Source: Gadus chalcogrammus (lineage: Eukaryota > Chordata > Actinopteri > Gadiformes > Gadidae). Taken from it: a stretch of 64,000 nt of DNA. Positions within the stretch are counted from its first letter, which is position 1, and each line of letters starts with the position of its first letter. The stretch spans positions 130,001 to 194,000 of the forward strand of contig NC_079416.1 in the NCBI RefSeq assembly GCF_026213295.1. The letters run 5' to 3'. Under the pieces are notes generated by a model, which had not been told where the DNA came from, searched no databases, and saw nothing but the letters and a program-made list of their open reading frames with translations. Of this stretch, positions 1-9,763 are shown one piece after another. A program made the translations under genes and the position numbers.

Positions 1-775
1 ACTAACCTCTGTCTTATGTACATTGACTGTACTGTTGGAGGTCATGCCCCTTTTCCAGCCTTTTCGAGATAGCTAGGGATGCTAAAATGTTGACACACAT
101 TTCCCGGGGCCCCGAGAACGACATATGCAAGATTTGTAGTTCTAGCCCATAGAGAAAAAAAGTTTTCCCAAATGGACTGTCATTTGGACAAAGCCCCTTC
201 AGAAGTGTTGCCTGCGAGACCTAATGGTTCAGAATGTGGTGGAAAAAAAGTTTTTGAGATAGGAAGGTCCTACCGCCCTGAAATTTGAATACCATATTCT
301 AGGGCCTAACTGGGACCCCCGCACCGAAACTTGGCCCGGTCGGACCCCGAGGGCAGGAAGGGGGGGCCTGCCCTCGGGGTCTGACCGGGCCAAGTCTCGG
401 GCAGGAAGGGCCCCCCCTTCCTCCCCTCGGGGTCCGACCGGGCCAAGTTTCGGTGCGGAGGTCCCAGTTAGGCCCTAGAATAAGGTATTAAAATTTCAGG
501 CCGGTAGGACCTTCCTATCCCAAAAACTGTTTTTCCACCACATTCTGAACCATTAGGTCTTGCAGGCTACACTTCTGAGGGGCTTTGTCCAAATGACACT
601 CCATTTGGGAAAACTTTTTTTCTCTAAGGGCTAGAACTCCAAATCTCGGATATGTCGTACACGGGGCCCCGGGAAATGTGTGTAAACATTTTAGCATCCC
701 TAGCTATCTCGAAAAGGTCGGCAAAGGGGCGTGACCTCCAACAGTACAGTAAATGTACATAAGACAGAGGTTAGT
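1..775. repeat. Long fold-back (inverted repeat) element, left edge cut by window
   Basis: The first ~340 bases return as reverse complement in ~420-775: the window start ACTAACCTCTGTCTTATGTA pairs with TACATAAGACAGAGGTTAGT ending at 775. The centre (about 300-460) is GC-rich and holds further copies of the motif GACCGGGCCAAG in both orientations. Arms are roughly 85-90% similar by eye. There is no credible coding sequence; open frames here are mirror images of each other. It looks like a fold-back transposon or MITE, but with the left end missing no target duplication can be tested. Confidence 0.8.
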
Positions 776-1254
776 TTCTAGTCCCCATTTTTTGTGGGAT
801 GGAGGTGTACATTTGTGGCTAAAGGTGTGTAGACACAGCTGGCCTGTGGCCACGTTTTTGAAGTCGGGGGTCAAAAGGTCAAAAGGAGCCGGCACCACGC
901 CGCTTATGAGATAACAAAAAGTTAATGTGTGTTTCTCTCATAACTTTTTGTCATTATTAAAGAGAGGCCTGATTCTCAGATATGCATGTTGGATGGCTAG
1001 GGTGTTGGTCTGGGAAGAACTTCAGGCCAAAATCTTGCAAGCGAGCCGCTGGGTGCAGGTGCAACGAGATGGAGCACTTGCTGAGCCTGGACTTTCATAA
1101 TCTTCGCTCTGTGAATGTGAAGGATGTTTGGTCGGATGTTACGACGAAGAATCATAATGTGAATGGGAATATTCTATAAATCTCTTGATATCATCTTTCG
1201 TCTCAACACTTCTGCTTCAGCCACTTAAAGTCTCACTCCGAGAACCTTAAAATA
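776..1254. other. Unassigned spacer with one half of a 36-bp direct repeat
   Basis: No gene is seen. Positions ~867-902 (GGGTCAAAAGGTCAAAAGGA then CACCACGCCG) recur at ~1894-1929 in direct orientation, with a few differences. The two copies bracket about 990 bp that includes the second fold-back element. Confidence 0.5.
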
Positions 1255-1875
1255 TGAATCAATCCATTAGAAGTATGAAAATATGTTCCCGGTGGTGCAA
1301 CAGAGCAAACAAGGTGTCCTTTGACATCTACGTTTCGAGACGATTGCAACAGTGCCACACATGATCATATTTGAATATGTTTCGGGGTAGTAATTAGCTG
1401 TCGATTTTGGAGGCCTTTATCAATAATGACCAGCTATAGATTTGCTTCCCGATGGAGATTTTGACAAATTACATGTTAATTAGCATCTACACGTTAAGCT
1501 GAGTCCAATGAGCTCAAGCTCGGCCTCTTGCTACACCGAGATCATGTCCTAGACCTAGATGTACCATGTAAAATACATGTTACCATTAGCTAGAGTGTCG
1601 TTCTTGGTGTCATTGGACTCAGCTCAACGTGTAGATGCTAAATAACATGTCATTTGTGACAAATCTTTATCGGGAAGCAAATCAATAGCTGCTCAGTATT
1701 GATTAAGGCCTCCAATTTCGACAGCTAATTACTACCATTAAACATGTTCGAATATGCTCATGTGTGGCACCGTTGCAATCGCCTGGAAGCGTAGATGTTG
1801 AAGGACACCTTGTTCGTCCTCTTACCCCACCGGAAAGATATTTACATGCTTCTGATTGACTAATGAATTGATTCA
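1255..1875. mobile_element. Fold-back MITE-like element with ~270-bp terminal inverted repeats
   Basis: The left end TGAATCAATCCATTAG (1255) matches, as reverse complement, the right end CTAATGAATTGATTCA (ending 1875). Complementarity continues inward through GGTGTCCTT, GATTTGCTTCCCGAT and ACATGT to about 1530 and 1600. The short centre has no coding potential. This is a non-autonomous DNA-transposon-like structure. Family unknown; no clear target duplication is visible. Confidence 0.75.
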
Positions 1876-2135
1876 GCTATTCCCCCAGAAGTCTGGGGTC
1901 AAAAGGTCAAAAGGAGACAGCACCACGCCGGGGTGGAGCCAGATCTCGGGCAACAGCGCAGGGTTGCCAGGTCCTGCAAAAAACGTGCCCCCCACATACC
2001 GTTCAAAATCCACCCAAAATGTCCTAGAAGCATCCCAAAAAAAAAGATATTATTGGCCATTTTGGCCAACGTTTTGAAAGTAATAATATTTGAGGGAATA
2101 TTTTTTTGTTGTTGTTTTAGCAGCGAAATGCACCG

Positions 2136-2252
2136 TGTGCGTGTGTGCGTGTGTGTCTGTGTCTGTGTCTGTGTGTCTGTGCGTGCGTGTGTGTGCTTGT
2201 GTGTGCTTGTGTGTGTGTGTCTGTGCATGTGCGTGCGTGTGTGTGTGTGTAT
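2136..2252. repeat. GT-rich microsatellite
   Basis: Imperfect (GT)n with interspersed CTGT and GC steps. Long open frames on both strands here arise only from the simple repeat. Confidence 0.95.
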
Positions 2253-2345
2253 AACACGCTATTTTATGTTGAAATGCGACGTAATCCAGTGTTCACGAAA
2301 CGTACACTGTCAACGTAGGTATGTTTTTGGCGACTGGGTTGGCTC
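2253..2345. repeat. Dispersed repeat copy 1 (with 3357-3446)
   Basis: The segment from AACACGCTATTTTATGTTG to GGCGACTGGGTTG recurs at 3357-3446 with small indels. One copy follows and the other precedes a GT/CTGT microsatellite, so the repeat and the simple sequence seem to travel together. Confidence 0.75.
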
Positions 2346-2509
2346 TCAGATATACGTGTTTCTAACAAGATGATATCATTAAAAGTTACATAAAGTAACA
2401 GTTTAATAACACAAACGCAGGAAGCACGTGAGCTGCTAGTTTAGCGAAAGCAACCTGACGTCGTTGAAACATGCGAGCGAGCCGATCAACTCCTAATAAC
2501 TATAAAACT

Positions 2510-2781
2510 AAAGATCAGACACAATCACTGACTGAAGATTATGCAATTAAAAAGTATATTTCTCGCTAGAAATGTTATTAGAAACACGTTTAACGGTGAA
2601 TCGGTCCTAAAATATTGCATTTCCCATTCAGATAATAAAGATTAATAAAGATCATACACATTCACTGACTGAAGATTATGTAAGGAAAATGTACATTTCT
2701 CGCTAGAAATGTCATTAGAAACGCGTTTAATGGTGTATCTGTCCTAAAATATTGCATTTCCCATTCAGATAATAAAGATTA
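2510..2781. repeat. Two-copy tandem duplication, ~133-bp unit
   Basis: The unit starting near AAAGATCAGACACAATCACT and ending AGATAATAAAGATTAA is repeated directly (first copy to ~2645, second to ~2781), with about ten substitutions. No coding content. Confidence 0.8.
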
Positions 2782-3017
2782 ATATAAACTACGCCGTGTT
2801 CCGGAGCCGCGGGGGATTCTGGGAATTGGGGTTCTCAGTTGACAAATGGGGCTTTTGTTAACTTGTTTTGTTGTTAGGATTAAGTGGGGTTAATGGGTTC
2901 GGGATGTTATGTGGTTGTGTGTTGTTCTATTAACATTGTCCGTGTGTTCATTATTGTCGACACCGTCACCGAGAGTGACGTGACCATCGTTTCGCGCAGC
3001 TGTTCCGTGTTGAAGTC

Positions 3018-3280
3018 TCGTTCAATAAAAACCAACTCTCGTTGTCGAGCGTTCAATAAAAACCAACTCTCGTTGTCGAGCGTGCCCCCCCCCTACAAAC
3101 GTGTCTCCCCCCCCTCAACAAACGTGTCCCCGCCCCCCCCCTTCAACTAACGTGTCGTCCCCCCCCCCCCCCCCACAATCGTGTGTCCCCCCCCCCCCCT
3201 AAACAATCGTGTCTTCCCCCCCCCCCCCCCCTCCCCGGTCAACAACAGTCTCCCCCCCCCCCCCCCTAAACAATCGTGTC
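3018..3280. repeat. 33-bp tandem pair followed by poly-C minisatellite
   Basis: TTCAATAAAAACCAACTCTC with trailing GTTGTCGAGCG occurs twice in tandem (3018-3080). After it come six or more degenerate units of poly-C (7-16 C) joined to AACAATCGTGTC-like spacers. The minus strand is correspondingly G-rich. Confidence 0.85.
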
Positions 3281-3356
3281 CACAATTTGCCGCGAAAGCC
3301 GTGAAACCCAAACCCCGAAACCCGCCTCCACAGCGGCACACGTGGATACTGTAGGT

Positions 3357-3446
3357 ATAACACGCTATTTTTTACGTTGAAATGCTACGTATCCAGTGTT
3401 CATGGAAACGTACACCACTGACGTTTTTTCTTGGCGACTGGGTTGC
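3357..3446. repeat. Dispersed repeat copy 2 (with 2253-2345)
   Basis: Matches 2253-2345, including GGCGACTGGGTTGCTGTG at the edge of the following CTGT microsatellite. Confidence 0.75.
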
Positions 3447-3650
3447 TGTGTCTGTGTGTGTGTCTGTGTGTGTGCCTGTCTGTGTGTGTGTCTGTCTGTC
3501 TGTGTGTGTGCCTGTCTGTGTGTGTGTCTGTCTGTCTGTGTGTGTGCCTGTCTGTGTGTGTGTCTGTCTGTCTGTGTGTGTGCCTGTCTGTGTGTGTGTC
3601 TGTCTGTCTGTCTGTCTGTCTGTGGGGCTGTGTGGGGCTGTGTCGTGTGT
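3447..3650. repeat. CTGT/GT compound microsatellite with ~54-bp higher-order period
   Basis: Blocks of (GT)n, CTGTCTGT and GCCTGTCTGT repeat about four times. The apparent open frames on both strands are simple-repeat artefacts. From 3650 to 4272 I see only unassigned AT-rich sequence. Confidence 0.95.
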
Positions 3651-4272
3651 GGCTGTATACTGATTTTCAGATTTTCTAAGCAAGGTAGGTCTGTTGGTCA
3701 TGTGTTGAAAGGAGAAACGGGAGATCGTCCGCCGTTCAACTCAAGGTAAGGTGCTGGTTATATTACTTGGTGCTGGTTGGGTTTGACTGAATTAGCATTT
3801 TAGTTGTCTATTAATAGATTTTTTTGGGAAAATGGTTTTTGTACTGCCTATGTCATTCTATGCAAATATTTGGCTTTAAATTTGTCCTTGGATGAAAGCT
3901 TTATAAGTTGGCTGTGATTAGGAAATTTTAAATGCTGAAATGTTGTGTTACATTTCCTTTTTACACGCACACATCCGCCCAACAGTCTAAATTCTACCTC
4001 TGTCCACCATATGCAATATGTTTTAGATGCTGTGCTTTAGCCCATATATTGATTTCACATGAACACCTTGTGCATGTGTGTATTTATTGCACCGACTCTG
4101 GCTAGAGGCTTCCTCCCTGGTATGTAGTCATAAAGATACAATGCTGCATGTTTTCAACTCATTTATATTCCTCAGAATTCTATTGCATGAATGTGTGATG
4201 TTTGACTTTTAGATCAACAGCTCGAGATAAGTTATTCATTTTAGTTTTGCGTTGAATTTGTCTCTTTATTAG

Positions 4273-5145
4273 TGCATGGCACTGGAGCACGTCACCGTGT
4301 CAAGCCTTGGCCTGTCTCTGCCCACACTGGGAAGTTCCATCGATTGGATCTCCCTCCTGAGTCTCCAGTTAAGCAGGTAAACTTGTCAAAGACCTTTCAG
4401 AAAATAATATATAATTTAGCTTTGGAATATCTTTGCTTCGACAGTTTCCTTCAAGGAAACTGTCGTCGGACGTCGCGGAAAGGTAAAAGTTATACAATTT
4501 TGAAGAGCTTTAGTTTTAGTTAGGCCACATTTATTGAATACTAATTCTCCCTATGTGTTTATAGCGCAGCCAACCTGAGTCCTGGGATGCGCCTGAGGAC
4601 TGGGATCAGTCTTCCGTGCGGATCCTTCCTCATGAGGTTTGTACATTGGTATGATAGCTGAAAGGAAATCAAACCGTAATGATGCGTACATTTGTTGTTT
4701 AATTTAAATGCTATTCCTATAAGACAAGGCAAATGGTCAATGGCTCAATTCTGTTTTTTATTTCTAGGTTTGTGTGCCTCCTCTGGTCCTGAGGGAGTGC
4801 TTTGTCGTGCTAAACCCTATCCGGTTTAGCACTGACAAGTTGGCTGCAATGGATCGCATTGTTCCATCCAACCTTGACGTCCCCATGTATGCTACCATGG
4901 GGAATCGCTCAAAGGTCATTTGTGTGATTTTAATATTAACTGTTTGTGAGTGCATACATATTAATAGCGCCTGTAATCCTATATGACAAGCTTTACATTG
5001 TATGGTACAGATAGTTGCATTGATAATAAAAGTGTTATATTTCATTAACTGTTATCATTTCCGTTCTCTTCCATTATGATAGAAACGGAAGGTGGCACAT
5101 GGAACCACGGCTGTGGTCTCCAAAGGAAAGAAGGCCCGCCTTGAG
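4273..5145 (+). pseudogene. Helentron N-terminal exons 1-4 (spliced)
   Basis: Four short open segments are each bounded by AG and GT splice signals: 4273-4376, 4565-4636, 4768-4914 and 5083-5145. Exons 2-4 are 72, 147 and 63 nt. Every junction is phase 0 and joins in frame to the next exon and to the exon starting at 5254. The encoded stretch is basic and includes residues such as PSNLDVPMYATMGNRSK and KRKVAHGTTAVVSKGKKARL, the latter resembling a nuclear localisation signal. I do not recognise a domain. Since frame and phase lead into the OTU exon, I read this as the N-terminus of the Helentron protein; a captured host-gene fragment is the alternative. Confidence 0.6.
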
Positions 5146-5253
5146 GTTGGTAATTTCTCAGTGAAATATGTACTTGTTTTTTGGTTGAAACACAGGAACA
5201 ACTATTTTCTGATTTCGCCTTTAACACGAGATAGTCCAACATTCTCTGTGTAG

Positions 5254-6096
5254 GTATTGTTTTCGGTAACTGATGGAAATTCCCTTGCAGTAAACATGTC
5301 TTTTTCCCTTGAAACTGTGCAGCCTGTAGCAAACACTTCTACATGTGACACAACTGTAAACATTGACAGTGATCCTCCAATTCACACAGAGGGCGCATCA
5401 GATGTCTGTTTAATTTCTGTAACAGATAGCCCCAATATAATATTTACTGGATTGACATTAAGGGAAAAAAACAGCATCTGCAACAAACTGAATATCGTAC
5501 CAAGTTTAGATCAAAATATTGTTGCACGAACCTTTGATATGGGATAGCCTGAACCATGCAAAACAACATCCATTGAAGGTGACGGTAATTGTTTCTTTCG
5601 TTCTCTTTCGTCTGTATTGAGTGGTTGCGAGTCACATCACAAGGCCTTTCGAAAGGCTGTAGTGAATCACATCTCAAATGATCCACTTCATTACATTACT
5701 TGTCTAAGACGGCAATTTGCTTCTGTGGAGCAATATCTCAGGGACTCAAAAATGAAATATGTTGGATCTTGGGCAACAGAGTTGGAAATACAAGCTTCTG
5801 CAGATTTGCTCTGTGTTGATATTTACACATACAGTCAACAGAAATGGATAACGTTTACGGCAAACATTGAGCCGATTTCAAGAAAAGCTATATATCTGAA
5901 ACACTGCAATGAACTCCATTATGAACCAATTGCATGTGTCAAAGAAAAAAACTCTCATACATGCTTCAGTTTAACTAGCTTCTGTGAAATGTCGCACAAA
6001 ATGTCCAATGCAAACCTTGTTTCACCACGTAAAAAATTAACTGATAAAGTAAAAAATCTAAGAAAAACACAGAATATAGGCAAGTTCAAAAGCTAA
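5254..6096 (+). pseudogene. Helentron OTU-type cysteine protease region
   Basis: This exon opens after a TAG acceptor at 5251-5253. From ~5566 it encodes an ovarian-tumour (OTU) protease domain: catalytic motif EGDGNCFFRSLS (Asp and nucleophile Cys), the middle motif GSWATELEIQASADLL, and the C-terminal histidine motif ELHYEPI. OTU proteases cleave ubiquitin chains; in Helentrons the domain sits upstream of Rep. A TAG at 5545-5547 interrupts the frame just before the catalytic motif. The frame closes at 6096, where a frame change leads into the repeat region. Catalytic residues themselves look preserved. Confidence 0.85.
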
Positions 6097-6149
6097 AAAC
6101 ACAAAAAATATATAATTGTGATGAACTGTATCAAGCAAATCGGAAAACT

Positions 6150-6392
6150 AGCAGTATTGAAAAATATGCTAATAATGAAACGTTCAAAGAACAAGTAAAA
6201 AACAGCAGTATTGAAAAATATGCTGATAATGAAACGTTCAAAGAACAAGTAAAAAACAGCAGTATTGAAAAATATGCTAATAATGAAACGTTCAAAGAAC
6301 AAGTAAAAAACAGCAGTATTGAAAAATATGCTAATAATGAAACGTTCAAAGAACAAGTAAAAAACAGCAGTATTGAAAAATATGCTAATAAT
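6150..6392 (+). repeat. 54-bp in-frame tandem repeat (18-residue unit), ~4.5 copies
   Basis: The unit GCAGTATTGAAAAATATGCT plus AATAATGAAACGTTCAAAGA plus ACAAGTAAAAAACA repeats with almost no divergence. Because 54 is divisible by three it encodes a repeated peptide of type SSIEKYANNETFKEQVKN, lysine- and glutamate-rich and probably helical. It continues as a diverged unit after 6392 (IQSIVIKYREDPAYKPSV). The unit stays open in the frame used by the following zinc-finger region, so it is a coding repeat rather than a non-coding satellite. Confidence 0.85.
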
Positions 6393-6965
6393 CCGGCCCA
6401 TCGTAACCAGGTGATTCAAAGTATTGTAATCAAATACAGAGAAGATCCGGCATATAAGCCCTCTGTAATTGGAAGAAACAGTCAAAAGAGACTTAATCTA
6501 ACCCTCTTACAACACAATATTGACTTTGTAATTGAGCTATTCCAAGAAGAGGTCAAACATGGACCAGAACATGTTTGTTGTGTATGTCACAGATTATTGT
6601 TCCGAAAGCAAGTTAGATTATGTGACATAACTTCATATGAATCCAAGGCTTCAACTGTGTCAGCAATTGCAAAACAATGCATTACCACAAAATATCTCCA
6701 TCAATGTGATAACGCATGTTAATCGCCATGCACACTAAAACAGACAGTTGCTGGGAAATTGTGGATATGTTTCTCTTGCAACACCAAGATACTCAGTGGT
6801 AAGGTTCCCCAGGAGAGCGCTGTTAACAATATGGCATTGGATCCAATTCCTGACGAATTAGGCACACTGAACTCATTAGAACAACACCTGTGCGCATTGA
6901 ATATATACCCTTTATGCGACTTGTGGCATTGCCACGAGGTTCTCAAAATTCAGTCCATGGGCCGG
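6393..6965 (+). pseudogene. Helentron cysteine-rich region upstream of Rep
   Basis: The segment encodes CVCHRLLFRKQV, then CTLKQTVAGKLWICFSCNTK, then the linker leading into Rep. Paired cysteines of this sort precede the Rep domain in Helitrons and are thought to bind DNA. A TAA at 6720-6722 interrupts the frame, and a shift near 6900 moves the frame into the next segment, just before the conserved proline/valine-rich HGPVTCVPSN. Confidence 0.75.
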
Positions 6966-7924
6966 TGACTTGCGTTCCATCAAACAGCGATGTAGTCACT
7001 TCAGTTCTCCCTAGGCTAGAAAATCAAGATTTAATGATCCGAATAAAACTGAAAAGAAAACTTACTTATAAGGGGCATTATCAGTATCAATATGTGGACA
7101 CTCAAAAAATCCAAAATGCGATAGCATGTTTAAAGGACATCAATAAATGGTATAAGGACATAGACTTTAACCCAGAATGGGAAAATCCCTTGCCAGAAGA
7201 TGCATGTTCTGTTTTGAAAGAATGCAACCCAGTTAATGACACTCCATCTGCACCTGAAAGCAGTGACATTACAACTCAATCAGACCAGGTGTCGGATGAT
7301 GAAGAAGCTGACCACATATATGAAACTCAAACACACGGGTTACTCTTGGACACATGTTTACAACCAATTGATATCGCACAAGAAATATTTGATCAGCATT
7401 TCGAAAGTGTTTTATCAATAGCTCCAGCTGAAGGCAACAGTCCTGTTAGGCTGCTGACAGATAAGGGCAATGAAGCAAAATGTTTTCCAACTCTTTTCCC
7501 CAAAGGGACAGGTACATTCCATGATGCACGTCCCCACAGGCTCACTGTCAGTAGATACATCAACACACGAATCCTAAATGCTGATGGGAGGTTTAGCAGC
7601 AACTTGGACTACATTTTCTATACTCAATATTTATCTGAGGTCAATCAGGTTGTTTCCAAGGTGTCCATAGCATTGAGAAAAGGTTACCATGCAGGGGAAT
7701 CATTGGCTATAACTTCCGCCATGCTTTCAAATGAAGACTAGGTACAAAATGTCTTAAAAGCCGATCTCGGTTACAAGTTCCTTCAACCGATCCGAGGGAC
7801 TCCAGTTTTTTGGCAAGGTGTACAGAAAAATCTATTTGCTATCGTTCGTCAGCTTGGTGTCCCTACTTGGTTCTGTTCATTTTCATGTGCTGATTTACGG
7901 TGGACTGAACTCATCGATGTTTTC
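6890..7924 (+). pseudogene. Helitron Rep, N-terminal domain (Helitron_like_N)
   Basis: It begins with a loop ending in HGPVTCVPSN, typical of the Helitron Rep start, then KLKRKLTYKGHYQYQYVD. Acidic linker follows, then FPTLFPKGTGTFHDARP, as in Helitron_like_N. A TAG at 7739-7741 stops the frame. The same frame then continues with GTPVFWQGVQKNLFAIVRQL and FCSFSCADLRW, so the stop is a nonsense change inside one domain. Confidence 0.85.
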
Positions 7925-8884
7925 ATGAGACTACAGAAAATACAGGGAAATGTCAACGACCTGGACTGGTCACAGAGGTGCAATTTACTCAAAACTAATC
8001 CGGTTACCGCGGCAAGAATGTTCCAACACAGGTTTCACACTTTCCTAAATGACGTCATCAAGTCACCAGCTAACCCCATTGGTAAAGTTATCGAGACATT
8101 TTTTAGAGTTGAATTCCAACAACGCGGCTCACCCCATACACATTGTCTGTTCTGGGTGGAAAATGCACCGAAAATAGGCAAAATCACAGACCAAGAAGTC
8201 ACACAATTTATTGATAAATACATCAGTTGTGAACTCCCGCCAGCAACCGACGCATTGCATGAAGTTGTTTCCAGCGTTCAAAAACACAGCTCCAAACACT
8301 CAAAGAGTTATAGGAAAAAAGGTACAACATGCAGATTTAACTTTCCACGTCCTCCGAGCAACCACACCTTTCTTTGTAGAAGTAAAACAGACGAGAACCA
8401 GGAGGTAACAGACGCTGATCCGATAGACATCTCTATATTAGAAATGCGAAAAGAAAAAGAGGTGGCTAAAAGTGTCATGACAAGGGTCAAACATGCTCTT
8501 TCAAGTCCTGACCTAACCTTTGACACTGTGGATCAGCTATTTGCTTCCATTAACATCACCCAGGAAATGTTTGAAAATGTCTACCGATTGACAACCAATA
8601 AAAACGCGGTTGTACACAAACGCAACCCATCAGATGTTTACGTTAATCAATCCAACAAAGACCTTTTGCGTTGCTGGGATGCCAACATGGACATACAATA
8701 TGTCTGCGATGCTTTTGCTTGTGTAGTATACATAATATCCTACATCTCAAAAGCAGAACAAGACATGGGCTTATTGTTGCAACATACTCAAAATGAAATG
8801 AAAAAACATGGACATTTAGATGCAAAACAAACACTCAATAAGTTGGGAAGTGTCTTTCTCCACAATCGCGAGGTCTCAGCTTAA
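7925..8884 (+). pseudogene. Helitron Rep catalytic domain (HUH endonuclease)
   Basis: The motif EFQQRGSPHTHCLFW at 8111-8155 holds the metal-binding HUH pair (His codons 8135 and 8141). The paired tyrosines YIISYISK (codons 8729 and 8741) form the strand-nicking Y2 motif. Rep nicks and joins single-stranded DNA during rolling-circle-like transposition. A TAA at 8882-8884 ends this frame, but the same frame continues with sequence expected at this point in Rep, so it is again one nonsense change. All key catalytic residues are present. Confidence 0.9.
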
Positions 8885-9763
8885 GAAAGTGTTTATCGAG
8901 TTACAAACATGCATCTCAACGAATGCTCAAGACTGGTCACATTTATCCCTACTGGTGAAAATACCGTCAGAATGAGTTTTCCTCTCAGTGTCATTCAAAG
9001 CAAAGCAGAACAGGGTGACACATCAACAGACTCAATCTGGATGACGAGCATAACGGACCGCTACAAAAACCGCCCCCAGGGCGCAATTTTCCATGATATT
9101 TGTATGGCCACATTTGTTTCAAAATACAGAGTTCTGTACGGGAAAGAGCAGCACAGCAAGGGCTCTGTTAAACTGGAAAAAAACACTGGCTTTGTTAAGA
9201 TGAGAACTAGGGGATCTGATGCTGTTGTTAGATACGCTCGTTTCTCACAAACCAAATATCCAGAAAAGCACTACCAAAGTTTGCTACAATTGTTTTTTCC
9301 TCATTATTCAACAGATGAGATAAAACCTCCACCGTACAAAAGTTATGAGCAGTTTTACAGGACCGGTTCCATCACTAACAGCAGCAATACAACGCAAAGT
9401 GTTAAGGAAATTGTAGATTTGAACAGATCCCTGTTTGAAGTAGATGCAGATGAGCTCGACAGATGCCAAGAGGTTGCAGGGCACCACGGGGCTCACGACG
9501 AGGCATGGGCAGACCTTTGTCCTGAATCTGAGTTGGAGCGATTAGAATGTCAGGAGGAGATGTCTAACAACAACGACACGAATCAAAATGAAAGAGAAGC
9601 CATACCAGACTTGCAGTCGGACACAAAGGCAACACTGTCTAAAGAATTTCCCACACACTCGATACAAAGAGCTGAAGGTCTGTCCATTATGCGCACGTTA
9701 AACGAACAACAGACTCAATTTTTTTACAAAATCCGCGCATGGTGGAAAGTCCCACCTGATTAA
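8885..9763 (+). pseudogene. Helitron Rep-helicase linker region
   Basis: The frame continues from the Rep domain (ESVYRVTNMHLNECSR, SFPLSVIQSK, RPQGAIFHDICMATFVSKY). A variable acidic linker follows, with PPPYKSYEQFY and then LNEQQTQFFYKIRAW, the helicase entry helix. At ~9738-9745 sequence is missing and the frame changes. The first half of the helicase Walker A motif has been lost there, so ATP binding would fail even without the stops. Confidence 0.8.

Noticed and set aside
1899..2373. Overlapping open frames of 109-146 codons on both strands
   Set aside because: They run across the GT microsatellite and encode only His/Thr or Cys/Val repeats; no domain or splice signal.
3372..3749. Several frames of about 80-117 codons
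   Set aside because: Simple CTGT repeat translated in every frame; not genes.
6093..6485. Minus-strand frame with a repeated hydrophobic peptide, looking like a membrane protein
   Set aside because: It is the antisense of the 54-bp coding repeat of the Helentron.
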